Of a stretch of 64,000 bases of DNA, positions 1 through 9,057 are shown piece by piece. The notes under the pieces were generated by a model. That model was not told the origin of the DNA, did no database searches, and worked only from the letters and a program-made list of their open reading frames with translations. The stretch's first letter is position 1, and the number at the start of each line of letters is the position of its first letter. The DNA comes from Rubrivivax sp. (GTDB lineage: Bacteria > Pseudomonadota > Gammaproteobacteria > Burkholderiales > Burkholderiaceae_C): positions 1 to 64,000 of the forward strand of contig JAEUPF010000003.1 in assembly GCA_016790425.1 (NCBI GenBank), written 5' to 3'. A program made the position numbers and the translations under genes.

Positions 1-926
1 TGGCCGCCTTCGCGTTCGCCGCCACCGCGCAGGGCTTTCCTGCGCGGCCGGTGAAGATCCTCGTGCCGCAGGCGCCCGGCGGTGCCTCGGATGCGCTGGC
101 GCGCATCGTCGCGGCCAAGCTCACCGAGAAGTGGGGCCAGACGGTCATCGTCGAGAACCGCGCCGGCGCCGGCGGCAACATCGGCATGGAAGCGGTGGCT
201 CAGTCGGCGGCCGATGGCTACACGCTGCTGATGAGCTACGTCGGCACGCACGCCATCAACGGCGCGCTGTACAAGAAGCTGCCGTTCGACACCGAGCGCG
301 ATTTCGCCCCGGTGGCGTCGCTGGCGACGCTGCCCTTCGTGGTCGTGGCGCGGCCCAACGCGGGCTTCAAGACCGTCGCCGAACTGGTGGCCGAGGCCGG
401 CAAGCGGCAGCTCACCTATGGTTCGGCCGGCAACGGCTCGGTCAACCATCTGCTGGGCGTGATGTTCAACGGCGCCGCCGGCAGCAAGCTGGTGCACATT
501 CCCTACAAGGGCGCCGCGCCGGCGATGCAGGACCTGATGGGCGGGCAGATCGACCTCGTGTTCACGAGCCTGCCGTCGGTGGCCTCGCACATCCGGCAAG
601 GCACGCTGGCGGCCATCGCCCTGACCAGCGCCAAGCGCTCGCCGTCGTTCGCCACCATCCCCACGATCGCCGAGAGCGGCTATCGCGACTTCGACGTCAA
701 CCCGTGGTTCGGCCTCTTCGCGCCGGCGAAGACGCCCGCCGCCGTGGTCCGCAAGATCAACGCCGACATCAACGAGCTGCTCGCCTCGAAGGACGTGGTG
801 GAGAAGTTCGGCGCCGTCGGTGCCGAGGCCTTCGCCACCGACCCCGCGCAGTTCGGCGCGCTGGTGCACGCCGACATCGCCAAGTGGACCCAGGTGGTCA
901 AGGCCTCCGGCGCGACGGTCGACTGA
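1..926 (+). CDS. Bug/TctC-family periplasmic solute-binding protein (5' truncated)
   Basis: The reading frame is open from the window edge (first full codon at base 3), so the true start lies upstream. The first visible residues are the end of a signal peptide (Ala-rich, then FPARPVK), followed by the family pattern ILVPQAPGG at the mature N-terminus, ENRAGAGGNIG, YTLLMSYVGTHAIN and HIPYKGAAPAMQDLMGGQID. Bug proteins are periplasmic receptors for carboxylates; most are orphans, a few feed tripartite tricarboxylate transporters. Here the next gene is an MFS carrier rather than TctA/TctB. Substrate cannot be told from sequence. The apparent GTG at base 51 lies inside the mature protein and is not a start. 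Confidence 0.93.
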   Translation, partial: AAFAFAATAQGFPARPVKILVPQAPGGASDALARIVAAKLTEKWGQTVIVENRAGAGGNIGMEAVAQSAADGYTLLMSYVGTHAINGALYKKLPFDTERDFAPVASLATLPFVVVARPNAGFKTVAELVAEAGKRQLTYGSAGNGSVNHLLGVMFNGAAGSKLVHIPYKGAAPAMQDLMGGQIDLVFTSLPSVASHIRQGTLAAIALTSAKRSPSFATIPTIAESGYRDFDVNPWFGLFAPAKTPAAVVRKINADINELLASKDVVEKFGAVGAEAFATDPAQFGALVHADIAKWTQVVKASGATVD

Positions 927-928
927 CC

Positions 929-2146
929 TTGCCGGCAGCATCGGCGCGCCCGGCCGGCGGGCCGTGGCTCGTGCTGGCGGTGACGCTGGCGATCCAGGCG
1001 CTGGTCTCGATGGCCGCGCTGGCGGTGCCGGCGATGGCACCGGCCTTCGCGGCGCGGCTGGGTGTCTCGCCGGCGCTGGTCGGTGCCTACGTCACGACGG
1101 TCTACCTCGGCGCCACCGTCGCGAGCATGGGCGCCGGGCCGCTGGTGCTGCGCTTCGGCGCGGTGCGCGTCAGCCAGGGCGGACTCGCTGCCTGCGCGCT
1201 CGGGCTGGCGCTGCTGGCGCTGGCGCCGCGCGTCGAAGCCGCGCTGCTCGGCGCGCTCGTGTGCGGGCTCGGCTACGGGCCGATCACGCCCGCCAGTTCG
1301 CACCTGCTGGCGCGCAGCACGCCTGCGGAGCGTGCAGCGCTGGTGTTCTCGATCAAGCAGACCGGCGTGCCGCTGGGCGGCGTGATGGCCGGCGCCCTGG
1401 TGCCGCCGATCGCCGTGGCAGCAGGCGCGCCGGCCGCGTTGTGGGCCGTGTGCGTGGGCTGCGCGCTGTGCGCCGTGGCCGCGCAGCCCTTGCGCCAGGC
1501 GCTCGATGCCGACCGCGAGCCGCGCCGCCCGGTCCGGCTGGCCGGCTTCGGCGGCCCGCTGAAGCTGGTGGCCCGGCACGCCCCGCTGCGGCGGCTGGCC
1601 GCGGTGTCGTTCGTGTTCTCGGCGATGCAGATGTGCCTGGCCACCTTCATCGTCACCTACCTGACCTCGATGCTCGGCTGGTCGCTGGTGAGCGCCGGTG
1701 CGGGGCTGGCGACGGCCCAGGTGGGCGGTGTGGTCGGCCGCGTGCTGTGGGGCTGGGTGGCCGATCGCTGGGCAGGACCGCTGGCGGTGCTGGCCGCGCT
1801 GTCGCTGTTGATGGCCGCCTGCACCGCCGCCACCGCCGCGCTGCCGGGGGCCGCGTCGCCATGGCTGGTGCTGGCGCTGCTGGCCTTCTTCGGCGCTTCG
1901 GCCACCGGCTGGAACGGCGTCTACCTGGCCGAGGTGGCGCGCCAGGCGCCGCCGGGGCAGGCCAGCAGCGCCACCGGCGGCACGCTGGCGGTGACCTTCT
2001 TCGGCGTCGTCGTCGGGCCGGCGCTGTTCAGCGCCGTGTCCGCGGCCGGCGGCAGCTACCGTGTCGGCTACGCGCTGCTCGCGCCGGCCGGGCTGCTGTG
2101 CGCGCTGCTGCTGGCGCGGGCGCGGCGCCCGGGGCGCGGCGACTGA
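929..2146 (+). CDS. MFS transporter
   Basis: About 405 residues of highly hydrophobic sequence with roughly 12 predicted membrane segments. The MFS signature region between helices appears as GWVADRWAGP in the second half. It follows the Bug receptor gene almost immediately, so the two are probably cotranscribed. The start is uncertain. A TTG at 929, three bases after the upstream stop, would place about 15 residues before the first membrane helix. GTG at 971 is an alternative, and no convincing ribosome-binding site is seen for either. The frame stays open far upstream but there it overlaps the receptor gene. Likely an organic-acid or drug carrier of the inner membrane; substrate unknown. 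Confidence 0.85.
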   Translation: MPAASARPAGGPWLVLAVTLAIQALVSMAALAVPAMAPAFAARLGVSPALVGAYVTTVYLGATVASMGAGPLVLRFGAVRVSQGGLAACALGLALLALAPRVEAALLGALVCGLGYGPITPASSHLLARSTPAERAALVFSIKQTGVPLGGVMAGALVPPIAVAAGAPAALWAVCVGCALCAVAAQPLRQALDADREPRRPVRLAGFGGPLKLVARHAPLRRLAAVSFVFSAMQMCLATFIVTYLTSMLGWSLVSAGAGLATAQVGGVVGRVLWGWVADRWAGPLAVLAALSLLMAACTAATAALPGAASPWLVLALLAFFGASATGWNGVYLAEVARQAPPGQASSATGGTLAVTFFGVVVGPALFSAVSAAGGSYRVGYALLAPAGLLCALLLARARRPGRGD

Positions 2147-2330
2147 GGGTTCGAAGCGTGCGCGCGCGCAGGGCTTCTCGCCCGCGCCGTGCACCGCAGC
2201 GCCCCGCCTTGCCCTCCGTCAAGGCCCCCTCGCCGGGGCGCTCCTACGATGAGGCAAAGGGCCTGGGCGCGCATCGCTGCCGCTCGAGACGATCGCGGTT
2301 CGACGCCTCGCCCGCCGAGGAGACGGTTCG

Positions 2331-3287
2331 ATGCTCGCCGCTTTCGTCAGCCACCCCGACTGCGCCCGCCACGAAATGGGCCCCGGCCATCCCGAATGCC
2401 CTGAGCGCCTGGCGGCGATCCAGGACCGCCTGCTCGCCGCCGGCTTGCTCGACTACATGCTGCCGTGCGAAGCGCCGCTGGCCACCGAGGAGCAGCTGCA
2501 GCGGGCGCACAGCGCGCTGTACGTGCGCCAGGTGCTCGACAGCGCGCCGGCCGAGGGCTACCTGCAGGTGGACCCGGACACGCGCATGAACCCGTTCACC
2601 GTGCCGGCCGCGCTGCGCGCCGCCGGTGCCGCGGTGCACGCCACCGACCTCGTGCTCGGCGGCGAGGTGCCGGTGGCGTTCTGCGCGGTGCGGCCGCCGG
2701 GGCACCATGCCGAGCGCGCGGCGACGATGGGCTTTTGCTTCTTCAACAACGCCGCCGTCGCGGTTCGCCATGCGCTGGACGTGCACGGCCTGTCGCGCGT
2801 GGCGCTCGTCGACTTCGACGTCCACCACGGCAACGGCAGCGAGGACATCCTCGCCGGCGACGAACGCGTGCTGATGTGCGGCACGTTCGAGCGGGGCCTG
2901 TATCCGTTCGACGCCGCCGATGCGGGCGCGCCGGACGGGCCGAACGGCCCGCTCGACGCGCCGAACATGATCAACGTCGGCCTACCCAAGCGCAGCGGCA
3001 GCGACGCCTTCCGCGCCGCGGTGACCGACCATTGGCTGCCGGCGCTGGAAGCGTTCCGGCCCGAGTTGATCGTCGTCAGCGCCGGCTTCGACGCGCACCG
3101 CGAGGACGACATGGGCAACCTCGCGCTCGTCGATGCCGACTACGAGTGGGTGACGCGGCAGCTGATGCGCGTGGCCGGGCGGCACGCCCGCGGCCGCGTC
3201 GTCTCGTGCCTCGAAGGCGGCTACGTCCTCAACCCGCTGGCCCGCAGCGTGGCCGCGCACGTGAAGGTGCTGATCGGCGCCGACTGA
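2331..3287 (+). CDS. Histone deacetylase superfamily protein (AcuC/class II-like)
   Basis: 318 residues, normal length for bacterial zinc-dependent deacetylases. The metal and catalytic signatures are intact: RPPGHHAERA (catalytic His pair), GFCFFNNAAVA, VDFDVHHGNGS (zinc-binding Asp and His), SAGFDAHRED (second zinc Asp region) and CLEGGYVL near the C-terminus. The family removes acyl groups from lysines or polyamines. A GAGGAG ribosome-binding site lies about 10 bases before the ATG. The next gene, starting 9 bp after the stop, carries a GNAT acetyltransferase domain, so deacetylation of proteins modified by that partner is a reasonable inference. Acetylpolyamine or acetoin-related substrates remain possible. 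Confidence 0.9.
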   Translation: MLAAFVSHPDCARHEMGPGHPECPERLAAIQDRLLAAGLLDYMLPCEAPLATEEQLQRAHSALYVRQVLDSAPAEGYLQVDPDTRMNPFTVPAALRAAGAAVHATDLVLGGEVPVAFCAVRPPGHHAERAATMGFCFFNNAAVAVRHALDVHGLSRVALVDFDVHHGNGSEDILAGDERVLMCGTFERGLYPFDAADAGAPDGPNGPLDAPNMINVGLPKRSGSDAFRAAVTDHWLPALEAFRPELIVVSAGFDAHREDDMGNLALVDADYEWVTRQLMRVAGRHARGRVVSCLEGGYVLNPLARSVAAHVKVLIGAD

Positions 3288-3296
3288 AACGACTCC

Positions 3297-6029
3297 ATGG
3301 ACAAGCACTACCTGACCCCGCTCTTCTCGCCCGCCTCGATCGTCGTCTTCGCCGGCCCCGCCGACGACCCCGGGCGCCAGACGCGCGAAGCGCGCGCGCT
3401 GCGCGCCGCGCTGGCCGAACACCCCGGCGCGCAGGCGCCGCTGTACCTGGACGTGCAGACCAGCGGCACGCTGGCTGACCTGGCGCAGGCGCGTGCGGAC
3501 CTGGCCATCATCGCCTTGCCGCCGGCCGAACTGCCCGCGGCGCTCGAAGTGGCCGGGCGCATCGCCTGCCGGGCGGCGCTGATCGCCACCACCGGCGTCG
3601 GCGGCGAGCAGGCGCAGCAGCTGAAGAAGATCGCGCGCCGCGAAGGGCTGGCGCTGCTCGGTCCCAATGGCCTGGGGTTCCAGCGCCCGCCGCTGAACCT
3701 CAACGCCAGCGCCGCCGGCCCGCTGGCGGCGCAGGGGTCGCTGGCGCTGGTGTCGCAGTCGGGGGCGCTGACGACGGCGATGCTCGACTGGGCGCGCCAT
3801 AACGGCGTCGGCTTCTCTGCCGTGGTGTCGCTCGGGCAGGACGCCGCGGTCGACTTGTCGCAGGTGCTCGACTTCCTCGCCAGCGACGGCCGTACGCAGG
3901 GCATCCTCGTCTACCTCGAAGGCATCGCCGACGCGCGCCGCTTCATGAGCGCCTTGCGCTCGGCGGCCAATGCCAAGCCGGTGGTGGTGCTGAAGGCGGG
4001 CCGGCGCCCGGCCGGCAACGAAGCGGCGCAGACGCATTGCCGCGCCATCGTCGGCAGCGACGACGTGTTCGACGCGGCGCTGCGCCGCGCCGGCGCGGTG
4101 CGCGTGCGCTCGTTCGTCGAGCTGTTCTCGGCCGCCAAGTGCCTGGCCTCGCGTTACCGGCCGGTGGGCCCGCGCCTGGCCATCGTCACCAACGGCGGCG
4201 GCCCCGGCGTGCTCGCCGCCGACGGCGTCAGCGAGCTCGGCCTGCAACTGGGCCGCTTGTCGCCGGCGGTGGCGCAGGCGCTGGCGCCGAAGCTGGCGCC
4301 GCTGGCTTCGCTGACCGATCTCGTCGACCTCTCGGCCGAAGCGACGGCGGCGCATTACCGCGCCGCGGTGGAAGCGGCAGCGCTCGACCCGGCGGTCGAT
4401 GGCGTGCTGGCGCTCTTCGCGCCGCAGGTCGGCGCCGACCCCGAGCAGTTTGCGCGCGCGTTGCTGGCCGCCAAGGCCAGCGCCGGCAAGCCCGTGCTCG
4501 CCTGCTGGATGGGCGAGGAGACGGTGGCCGGCGCGCGCCGCCTCATCAACGAGGCGGCGGTGCCGAGCTTCCGCACGCCCGAAGCGGCGGTGGGAGCGTT
4601 CGCCAACATCGCCAGCTTCTATCAGAACCAGCTCTTGCTGCAGCAGACGCCGCCGCCGCTGTCGACGCTGGCCAAGCCCGACCTCGAAGGCGCGCGCCTG
4701 GTCATCGAGAGCGTGCTCGCCGAACGCCGCACCACGCTCACCGAGATGGAGAGCAAGACGCTGCTGGCGGCCTTCCACATCCCGGTGACGCAGACGCTGC
4801 TGGCGCGCAACGCCAACGAGGCGATGATGATCGCCACGCAGCTGGGCTTCCCGGTGGCGCTGAAGATCGATTCACCCGACATCGCGCACAAGAGCGACGT
4901 GCAGGGCGTGGCGCTGAACATCGGCAGCGGCAGCGCGGCGCGCGACACCTACGACGAGATGGTCGAGCGCGTGCGGCGCGCGCTGCCTCAGGCGCGCATC
5001 AACGGCGTCACGGTGCAGAAGATGGCGCCGGCGCGCTTCGGCCGCGAGGTCTACGTCGGCATGGTCACCGACCAGCCGTTCGGGCCGGTGATCGTCTTCG
5101 GCGCCGGCGGCACGATGATCGAGCTGATCGCCGACCGCGCGATGGAGCTGCCGCCGCTGAACCAGTTCCTCGCCCGCCGCCTCGTCGAGCGCTCGCGCGT
5201 GGCGCAGACGCTGGCGCAATGGCGCGGCGCCGAGGCGGTGGATGTCGACGCGCTGGAGCAGGTGCTGCTGCGCGTCAGCGAGATGGTGTGCGAGTTCCCG
5301 CAGTTGCGCGAGATGGACATCAACCCGCTCATCGTCGACGAGCACGGCGTGGTGGCGGTCGACGCGCGCATCGTGCTGCATGGCGTGGCGCAGGGCGGAT
5401 CGGTCACTGCCGTCGGCGGCGGGCAGCCGGGGCATCACGGCCTGCGTGCGGCCGAGTACCACCACCTGGCCATCCTGCCGTACCCGGCGCGCTACCAGCA
5501 GGTGTTGCCGCTGCGCGGCGGCGGCGAGTACACGGTGCGGCCGATCCGGCCCGACGACGCGCAGATGCTGCAGGAGCTGGTGCGCGGCCTGAGCCCCGAG
5601 AGCCGCTACCACCGCTTCGTCTCGTCGATCAACGAGCTGCCCGCGCCGATGCTGGCGCGGCTGACGCTGATCGACTACGACCGCGAGATGGCGCTGGTGG
5701 CGGTGGTGCGCGACCGCAAGGCCGGCGCCGCCGACGGCGAGGGGGTCGAGGGCGAGCGCATCGTCGGCGTCAGCCGCATGATCACCAACCCCGACCAGGC
5801 GAGCTGCGAATTCAGCCTGCTGGTGGCCGACGACTACGCCGGCAAGGGGCTGGGCTCGCGCCTGATGGAAAGCATCATGGACGTGGCGCGCGACAAGGGC
5901 TTGTCCGAAGTGGAGGGCCTGGTGCTGACGCAGAACGCCGGCATGCTCAAGCTGATGAAGAGCCTCGGCTTCGCGATGAAGCCGTTCGCCGAGGACCCGG
6001 ACTTCCGCCTCGTGACGCACCCGCTGTAG
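3297..6029 (+). CDS. NDP-forming acyl-CoA ligase / GNAT N-acetyltransferase fusion (PatZ/YfiQ-like)
   Basis: 910 residues in the order CoA-binding Rossmann domain (about 1-130), succinyl-CoA-synthetase-like flavodoxin domains (about 145-460), ATP-grasp domain (about 485-710; VALKIDSPDIAHKSDVQGV and FGPVIVFGAGGT are characteristic) and a C-terminal GNAT domain from about 745 (YTVRPIRPDD, then DDYAGKGLGSRLM as the acetyl-CoA motif). A histidine is present near residue 247 (QTHCRAIVGSDDVFDAAL), at the place where ADP-forming acetyl-CoA synthetases have their phosphorylated His. This suggests the ligase part may be active, unlike PatZ enzymes that only sense acetyl-CoA. It probably acetylates lysines of acyl-CoA synthetases, and it sits in an operon with a deacetylase. 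Confidence 0.9.
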   Translation: MDKHYLTPLFSPASIVVFAGPADDPGRQTREARALRAALAEHPGAQAPLYLDVQTSGTLADLAQARADLAIIALPPAELPAALEVAGRIACRAALIATTGVGGEQAQQLKKIARREGLALLGPNGLGFQRPPLNLNASAAGPLAAQGSLALVSQSGALTTAMLDWARHNGVGFSAVVSLGQDAAVDLSQVLDFLASDGRTQGILVYLEGIADARRFMSALRSAANAKPVVVLKAGRRPAGNEAAQTHCRAIVGSDDVFDAALRRAGAVRVRSFVELFSAAKCLASRYRPVGPRLAIVTNGGGPGVLAADGVSELGLQLGRLSPAVAQALAPKLAPLASLTDLVDLSAEATAAHYRAAVEAAALDPAVDGVLALFAPQVGADPEQFARALLAAKASAGKPVLACWMGEETVAGARRLINEAAVPSFRTPEAAVGAFANIASFYQNQLLLQQTPPPLSTLAKPDLEGARLVIESVLAERRTTLTEMESKTLLAAFHIPVTQTLLARNANEAMMIATQLGFPVALKIDSPDIAHKSDVQGVALNIGSGSAARDTYDEMVERVRRALPQARINGVTVQKMAPARFGREVYVGMVTDQPFGPVIVFGAGGTMIELIADRAMELPPLNQFLARRLVERSRVAQTLAQWRGAEAVDVDALEQVLLRVSEMVCEFPQLREMDINPLIVDEHGVVAVDARIVLHGVAQGGSVTAVGGGQPGHHGLRAAEYHHLAILPYPARYQQVLPLRGGGEYTVRPIRPDDAQMLQELVRGLSPESRYHRFVSSINELPAPMLARLTLIDYDREMALVAVVRDRKAGAADGEGVEGERIVGVSRMITNPDQASCEFSLLVADDYAGKGLGSRLMESIMDVARDKGLSEVEGLVLTQNAGMLKLMKSLGFAMKPFAEDPDFRLVTHPL

Positions 6030-6059
6030 CGCCGGCGGCCAGCGCCGCGCTGCGCTGTC

Positions 6060-6941
6060 TCAGCCGGCCGTGCCGGCGCCGCCCAGCCCCAGCAGCCGCA
6101 TCGCGTTCTTCTTCAGGATCAGCGGCTTCACCTCGTCGCGGAAGCCCGCTTCGTCGAAGTCCTTCAGCCAGCGGTCGGGCTGGATGAGCGGGAAGTCGCT
6201 GCCGAACAGGATGCGGTCCTTCAGCAGCGTGTTGGCGTACTGAACGAGCTGCGGCGGGAAGTATTTCGGGCTCCAGCCCGACAGGTCGATCCAGATGTTG
6301 GGCTTGTGCATGGCCAGGCTCAGCGCCTCGTCCTGCCATGGCCACGAGGGGTGCGCGACGATGATCTGCATGTCGGGGAAGGCGATGGCCACGTCTTCCA
6401 GCAGCATCGGGTTGCTGTTCGCCAGGCGCAGGCCGCCGCCGCAGCGCATGCCGCTGCCGATGCCCGAGTGGCCGCTGTGGAAGACGGCCGGCAGCTTGTG
6501 CCCGGCGATCACTTCGTACAGCGGCCAGGCCACCGGGTCGGCCGGCTCGAAGCCTTGCACCGTGGGGTGGAACTTGAAGCCGCGGACGCCGTGCTCCTCG
6601 ATGAGCCGGCGCACCTCGCGGGCGCCGAACTTGCCCTTGTGCGGATCGACGCTGCCGAAGGCGACCATGATGTCCGGGTTGGCCTTCGCGGCGTCGGCGA
6701 TCTCCTCGTTGGGGATGCGACGGCGGCCGAGTTGTGTCTCGGCATCGACGGTGAAGTTGACGAAGCCGATTCGCTTGTCGCGGTAGTAGGCCACCGTCTC
6801 GTCCATCGTCGGGCGCTTGGAAGAGCGGAAGTACTTGTCGGCGGCGCGGTCGTACTCCTCGCCGTAGTTGTCGAACGGGTTGCGGCACGACACCTCCAGG
6901 TGCGTGTGCATGTCGATGGCGATGAGGTGGTCGGTGTCCAT
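6060..6941 (-). CDS. Amidohydrolase family protein (ACMSD-like, Amidohydro_2)
   Basis: 293 residues, a TIM-barrel metal hydrolase/decarboxylase. N-terminal IDMHTHLE supplies the HxH metal ligands; GFKFHPTVQGF, VFHSGHSG, IIVAHPSWPW and ILFGSDFPLIQPDRW give the other conserved His and Asp ligands. The Amidohydro_2 family includes ACMSD, gamma-resorcylate decarboxylase, 4-oxalomesaconate hydratase and lactonases, and the precise reaction cannot be chosen here. The ATG at 6941 is selected because family proteins begin just before the HxH strand; the frame continues upstream only as an antisense overlap of the neighbouring flavin reductase gene. It converges with the acyltransferase gene 30 bp away. 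Confidence 0.88.
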   Translation of the reverse strand: MDTDHLIAIDMHTHLEVSCRNPFDNYGEEYDRAADKYFRSSKRPTMDETVAYYRDKRIGFVNFTVDAETQLGRRRIPNEEIADAAKANPDIMVAFGSVDPHKGKFGAREVRRLIEEHGVRGFKFHPTVQGFEPADPVAWPLYEVIAGHKLPAVFHSGHSGIGSGMRCGGGLRLANSNPMLLEDVAIAFPDMQIIVAHPSWPWQDEALSLAMHKPNIWIDLSGWSPKYFPPQLVQYANTLLKDRILFGSDFPLIQPDRWLKDFDEAGFRDEVKPLILKKNAMRLLGLGGAGTAG

Positions 6942-7106
6942 GGGGAACGTGCGCTGGCGATGGGGTCTTGCGGGGCCGAGTGTGGGGCAAGAACGGGAGA
7001 AGGGGATTCTGCGGATCCGCTCGCCGGGCCGGGCGACCGCCTTGCCCGTGGGCAACGCGGCCTGCGTGCTTTCGTCGAGGCAGGCCCATCGCACAGGAGT
7101 TCCGCC

Positions 7107-7676
7107 ATGGCCACCTTCACCGTCGGCTACCTCGTTGGCAGCCTTTCCTCGAAGTCGATCAACCGGCTGCTCGCGCAGGCGCTCGTGCGCCTGGCGCCGC
7201 CCGGGCTGAAGTTCACCGAGATCCCGATCAAGGACCTGCCGATGTACAGCCAGGACTACGACGCCGACTTTCCACCCGTGGCGCGCGCCTTCAAGCAGGC
7301 CATCGCCGCGTGCGACGCGGTGCTGTTCGTCACCCCCGAGTACAACCGCTCGATTCCCGGCTGCCTGAAGAACGCCATCGACTGGGCCAGCCGCCCCTAT
7401 GGCCAGAACTCGTTCGCGCGCAAGCCCTCGGGGCTGATCGGCACCTCGCCGGGGTCTATCGGCACCGCAGTGGCGCAGAGCCACCTGCGCGGCGTGCTGT
7501 GCTTCTGCAACTCGCCGCTGATGAACAACACCGAGGCCTACATCCACTTCAAGCCCGGCCTCATCGGCGCCGACGGCAAGGTCAGCGACGAAAGCACCGA
7601 GAAGTTCCTGCGCGGCTACCTCGAAGAGCTGCAAGGCTTCATCGCCCGCGTGCTGACGGTGCTGCCGCGCAGCTGA
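7107..7676 (+). CDS. NADPH-dependent FMN reductase family flavoprotein
   Basis: 189 residues with a flavodoxin-like fold. GYLVGSLSSKSINRLLA forms the phosphate-binding loop of FMN, and TPEYNRSIPGCLKNAIDW is the family signature that cradles the flavin. An AGGAG ribosome-binding site (within 7094-7100) stands seven bases before the ATG. Related proteins (azoreductase, ChrR/YieF, SsuE-like) reduce quinones, chromate or azo dyes, or supply reduced flavin. It is a single gene, divergent from the amidohydrolase and converging with the MFS gene downstream, so there is no operon clue to the physiological acceptor. Confidence 0.92.
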   Translation: MATFTVGYLVGSLSSKSINRLLAQALVRLAPPGLKFTEIPIKDLPMYSQDYDADFPPVARAFKQAIAACDAVLFVTPEYNRSIPGCLKNAIDWASRPYGQNSFARKPSGLIGTSPGSIGTAVAQSHLRGVLCFCNSPLMNNTEAYIHFKPGLIGADGKVSDESTEKFLRGYLEELQGFIARVLTVLPRS

Positions 7677-7740
7677 CCGGCACTTTGGCGCCGCGGCGCG
7701 CGCGCCCGCCGGGCCGCGGCGAACAGCGCCTCGGCCAGCC

Positions 7741-9057
7741 TCACCCGTGGCGGGGCTGGGCGAGCGCGTCCGGTGCCGGCTGCCCGCGCGTCACCCGCCA
7801 CAGCAGCCACGCGGCGATGGCGCCGTTGAGCAGGTTCCAGCCGATGCCGTTGACGAAGGCGGCCTGGTACGAGCCGGTGAGGTCGAACACCTTGCCGCTC
7901 ATCCAGCCGCCCAGCGCCATGCCCAGGAGCGTGCTCGTCAGCACCATGCCCACGCGCTCGCCGGCTTCCCGGGCCGGGAAGTGCTCGCGCACGATGATCG
8001 CGTAGCTCGGCACGATGCCGCCCTGGAAGAGGCCGAACAGCGCCGAGACGACGTACAGCGACGCGAGGCCGTCGAAGGGCAGGAACAGCAGCAGCGCCAC
8101 CCCTTGCAGCACCGAACCGAGCAAGAGCGTGCGCAGGCCGCCGATGCGGTCGCAGATGGCGCCGGAGACCAGACGACTGACGATGCCGCAGGCGAGCATC
8201 AGGCTCAGCATCTCGGCGCCGCGTGCCGCGCCGTAGCCGAGGTCGGAGCAGTACGCGACGATGTGCACCTGCGGCATGCTCATCGCCACGCAGCAGGCGA
8301 CGCCGGCGATGCACAGCAGCACCTGCGCCTGGTTGAGCGACAGGCCGAACGGCGTTGCTGGGCCCGGCGGGCTCGCAGCAAGCATCGCGCCGCAGGCGGT
8401 GGCCGCGCCCGCAGCCACGGCCGCGGGCACCGCTGCGGGCGGGCGACGGCGCAGCAGCAGCGCCAGCAGCGGCATCGCCACCGCGCACAGGACGCCGAGG
8501 CCGATGAACGTGGTGCGCCAGCCGACCGTGCCGATGAAGTGCTGCACCACCGGCGGCCAGATCGCGCCGGCGACATAGTTGCCGCTCGCGCACACCGCCA
8601 CCGCGATGCCGCGCCGGCGCACGAACCACAGCGACGTGTCGGCCACCAGGGGCGCGAAAGTCGCCGCGCTGCCGAAGGCGCCGAGCAGCACGCCGTGGAT
8701 CAGCGCGAAGACGGTGAGGTTGCCCGAAAGACCGGCGCCGACATAGCCGCTGCCCAGGCCCGCCGCGCCGATCAGCACCACCGTCATCAGGCCGTACCGG
8801 TCCGCGAGCCGCCCCATCAGCACGCCGCCGACGCCGAAGCCCACCATCAGCAGCGTGTACGGCAGCGATGCGCCGGCGCGCCCGGCGCCGAACTCGGCCT
8901 GCACCGCGGGCAGCACCACCGAGACGACATACATCGCGCTGCTGCCCAGCGTCATCAGCGCCAGCACCACCCCGAGGCGCATCCAGGCGTAGCGCGAGTC
9001 GGTGCCGTGCGCGTGGCCCGCCGCGCCGACGGCGGCGCCGGTGCTCGGCGCGCTCAT
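7741..9057 (-). CDS. MFS transporter (OFA/monocarboxylate-type)
   Basis: 438 residues with about 12 membrane segments. The signature between helices 2 and 3 is seen as GRLADRYGLMT, and the second half repeats it as SGAICDRIGGLRT. The ATG overlaps the stop of folA by four bases (ATGA), making this the third gene of a thyA-folA-MFS operon transcribed leftward. Link to folate or thymidine metabolism is suggested only by position; sequence resembles carboxylate carriers of the OFA and MCT types. The substrate is unknown. Confidence 0.87.
   Translation of the reverse strand: MSAPSTGAAVGAAGHAHGTDSRYAWMRLGVVLALMTLGSSAMYVVSVVLPAVQAEFGAGRAGASLPYTLLMVGFGVGGVLMGRLADRYGLMTVVLIGAAGLGSGYVGAGLSGNLTVFALIHGVLLGAFGSAATFAPLVADTSLWFVRRRGIAVAVCASGNYVAGAIWPPVVQHFIGTVGWRTTFIGLGVLCAVAMPLLALLLRRRPPAAVPAAVAAGAATACGAMLAASPPGPATPFGLSLNQAQVLLCIAGVACCVAMSMPQVHIVAYCSDLGYGAARGAEMLSLMLACGIVSRLVSGAICDRIGGLRTLLLGSVLQGVALLLFLPFDGLASLYVVSALFGLFQGGIVPSYAIIVREHFPAREAGERVGMVLTSTLLGMALGGWMSGKVFDLTGSYQAAFVNGIGWNLLNGAIAAWLLWRVTRGQPAPDALAQPRHG

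Noticed and set aside
6306..7106. N-terminal extension of the FMN reductase
   Set aside because: Antisense to the amidohydrolase; the flavodoxin fold starts at the ATG at 7107 with a good ribosome-binding site.
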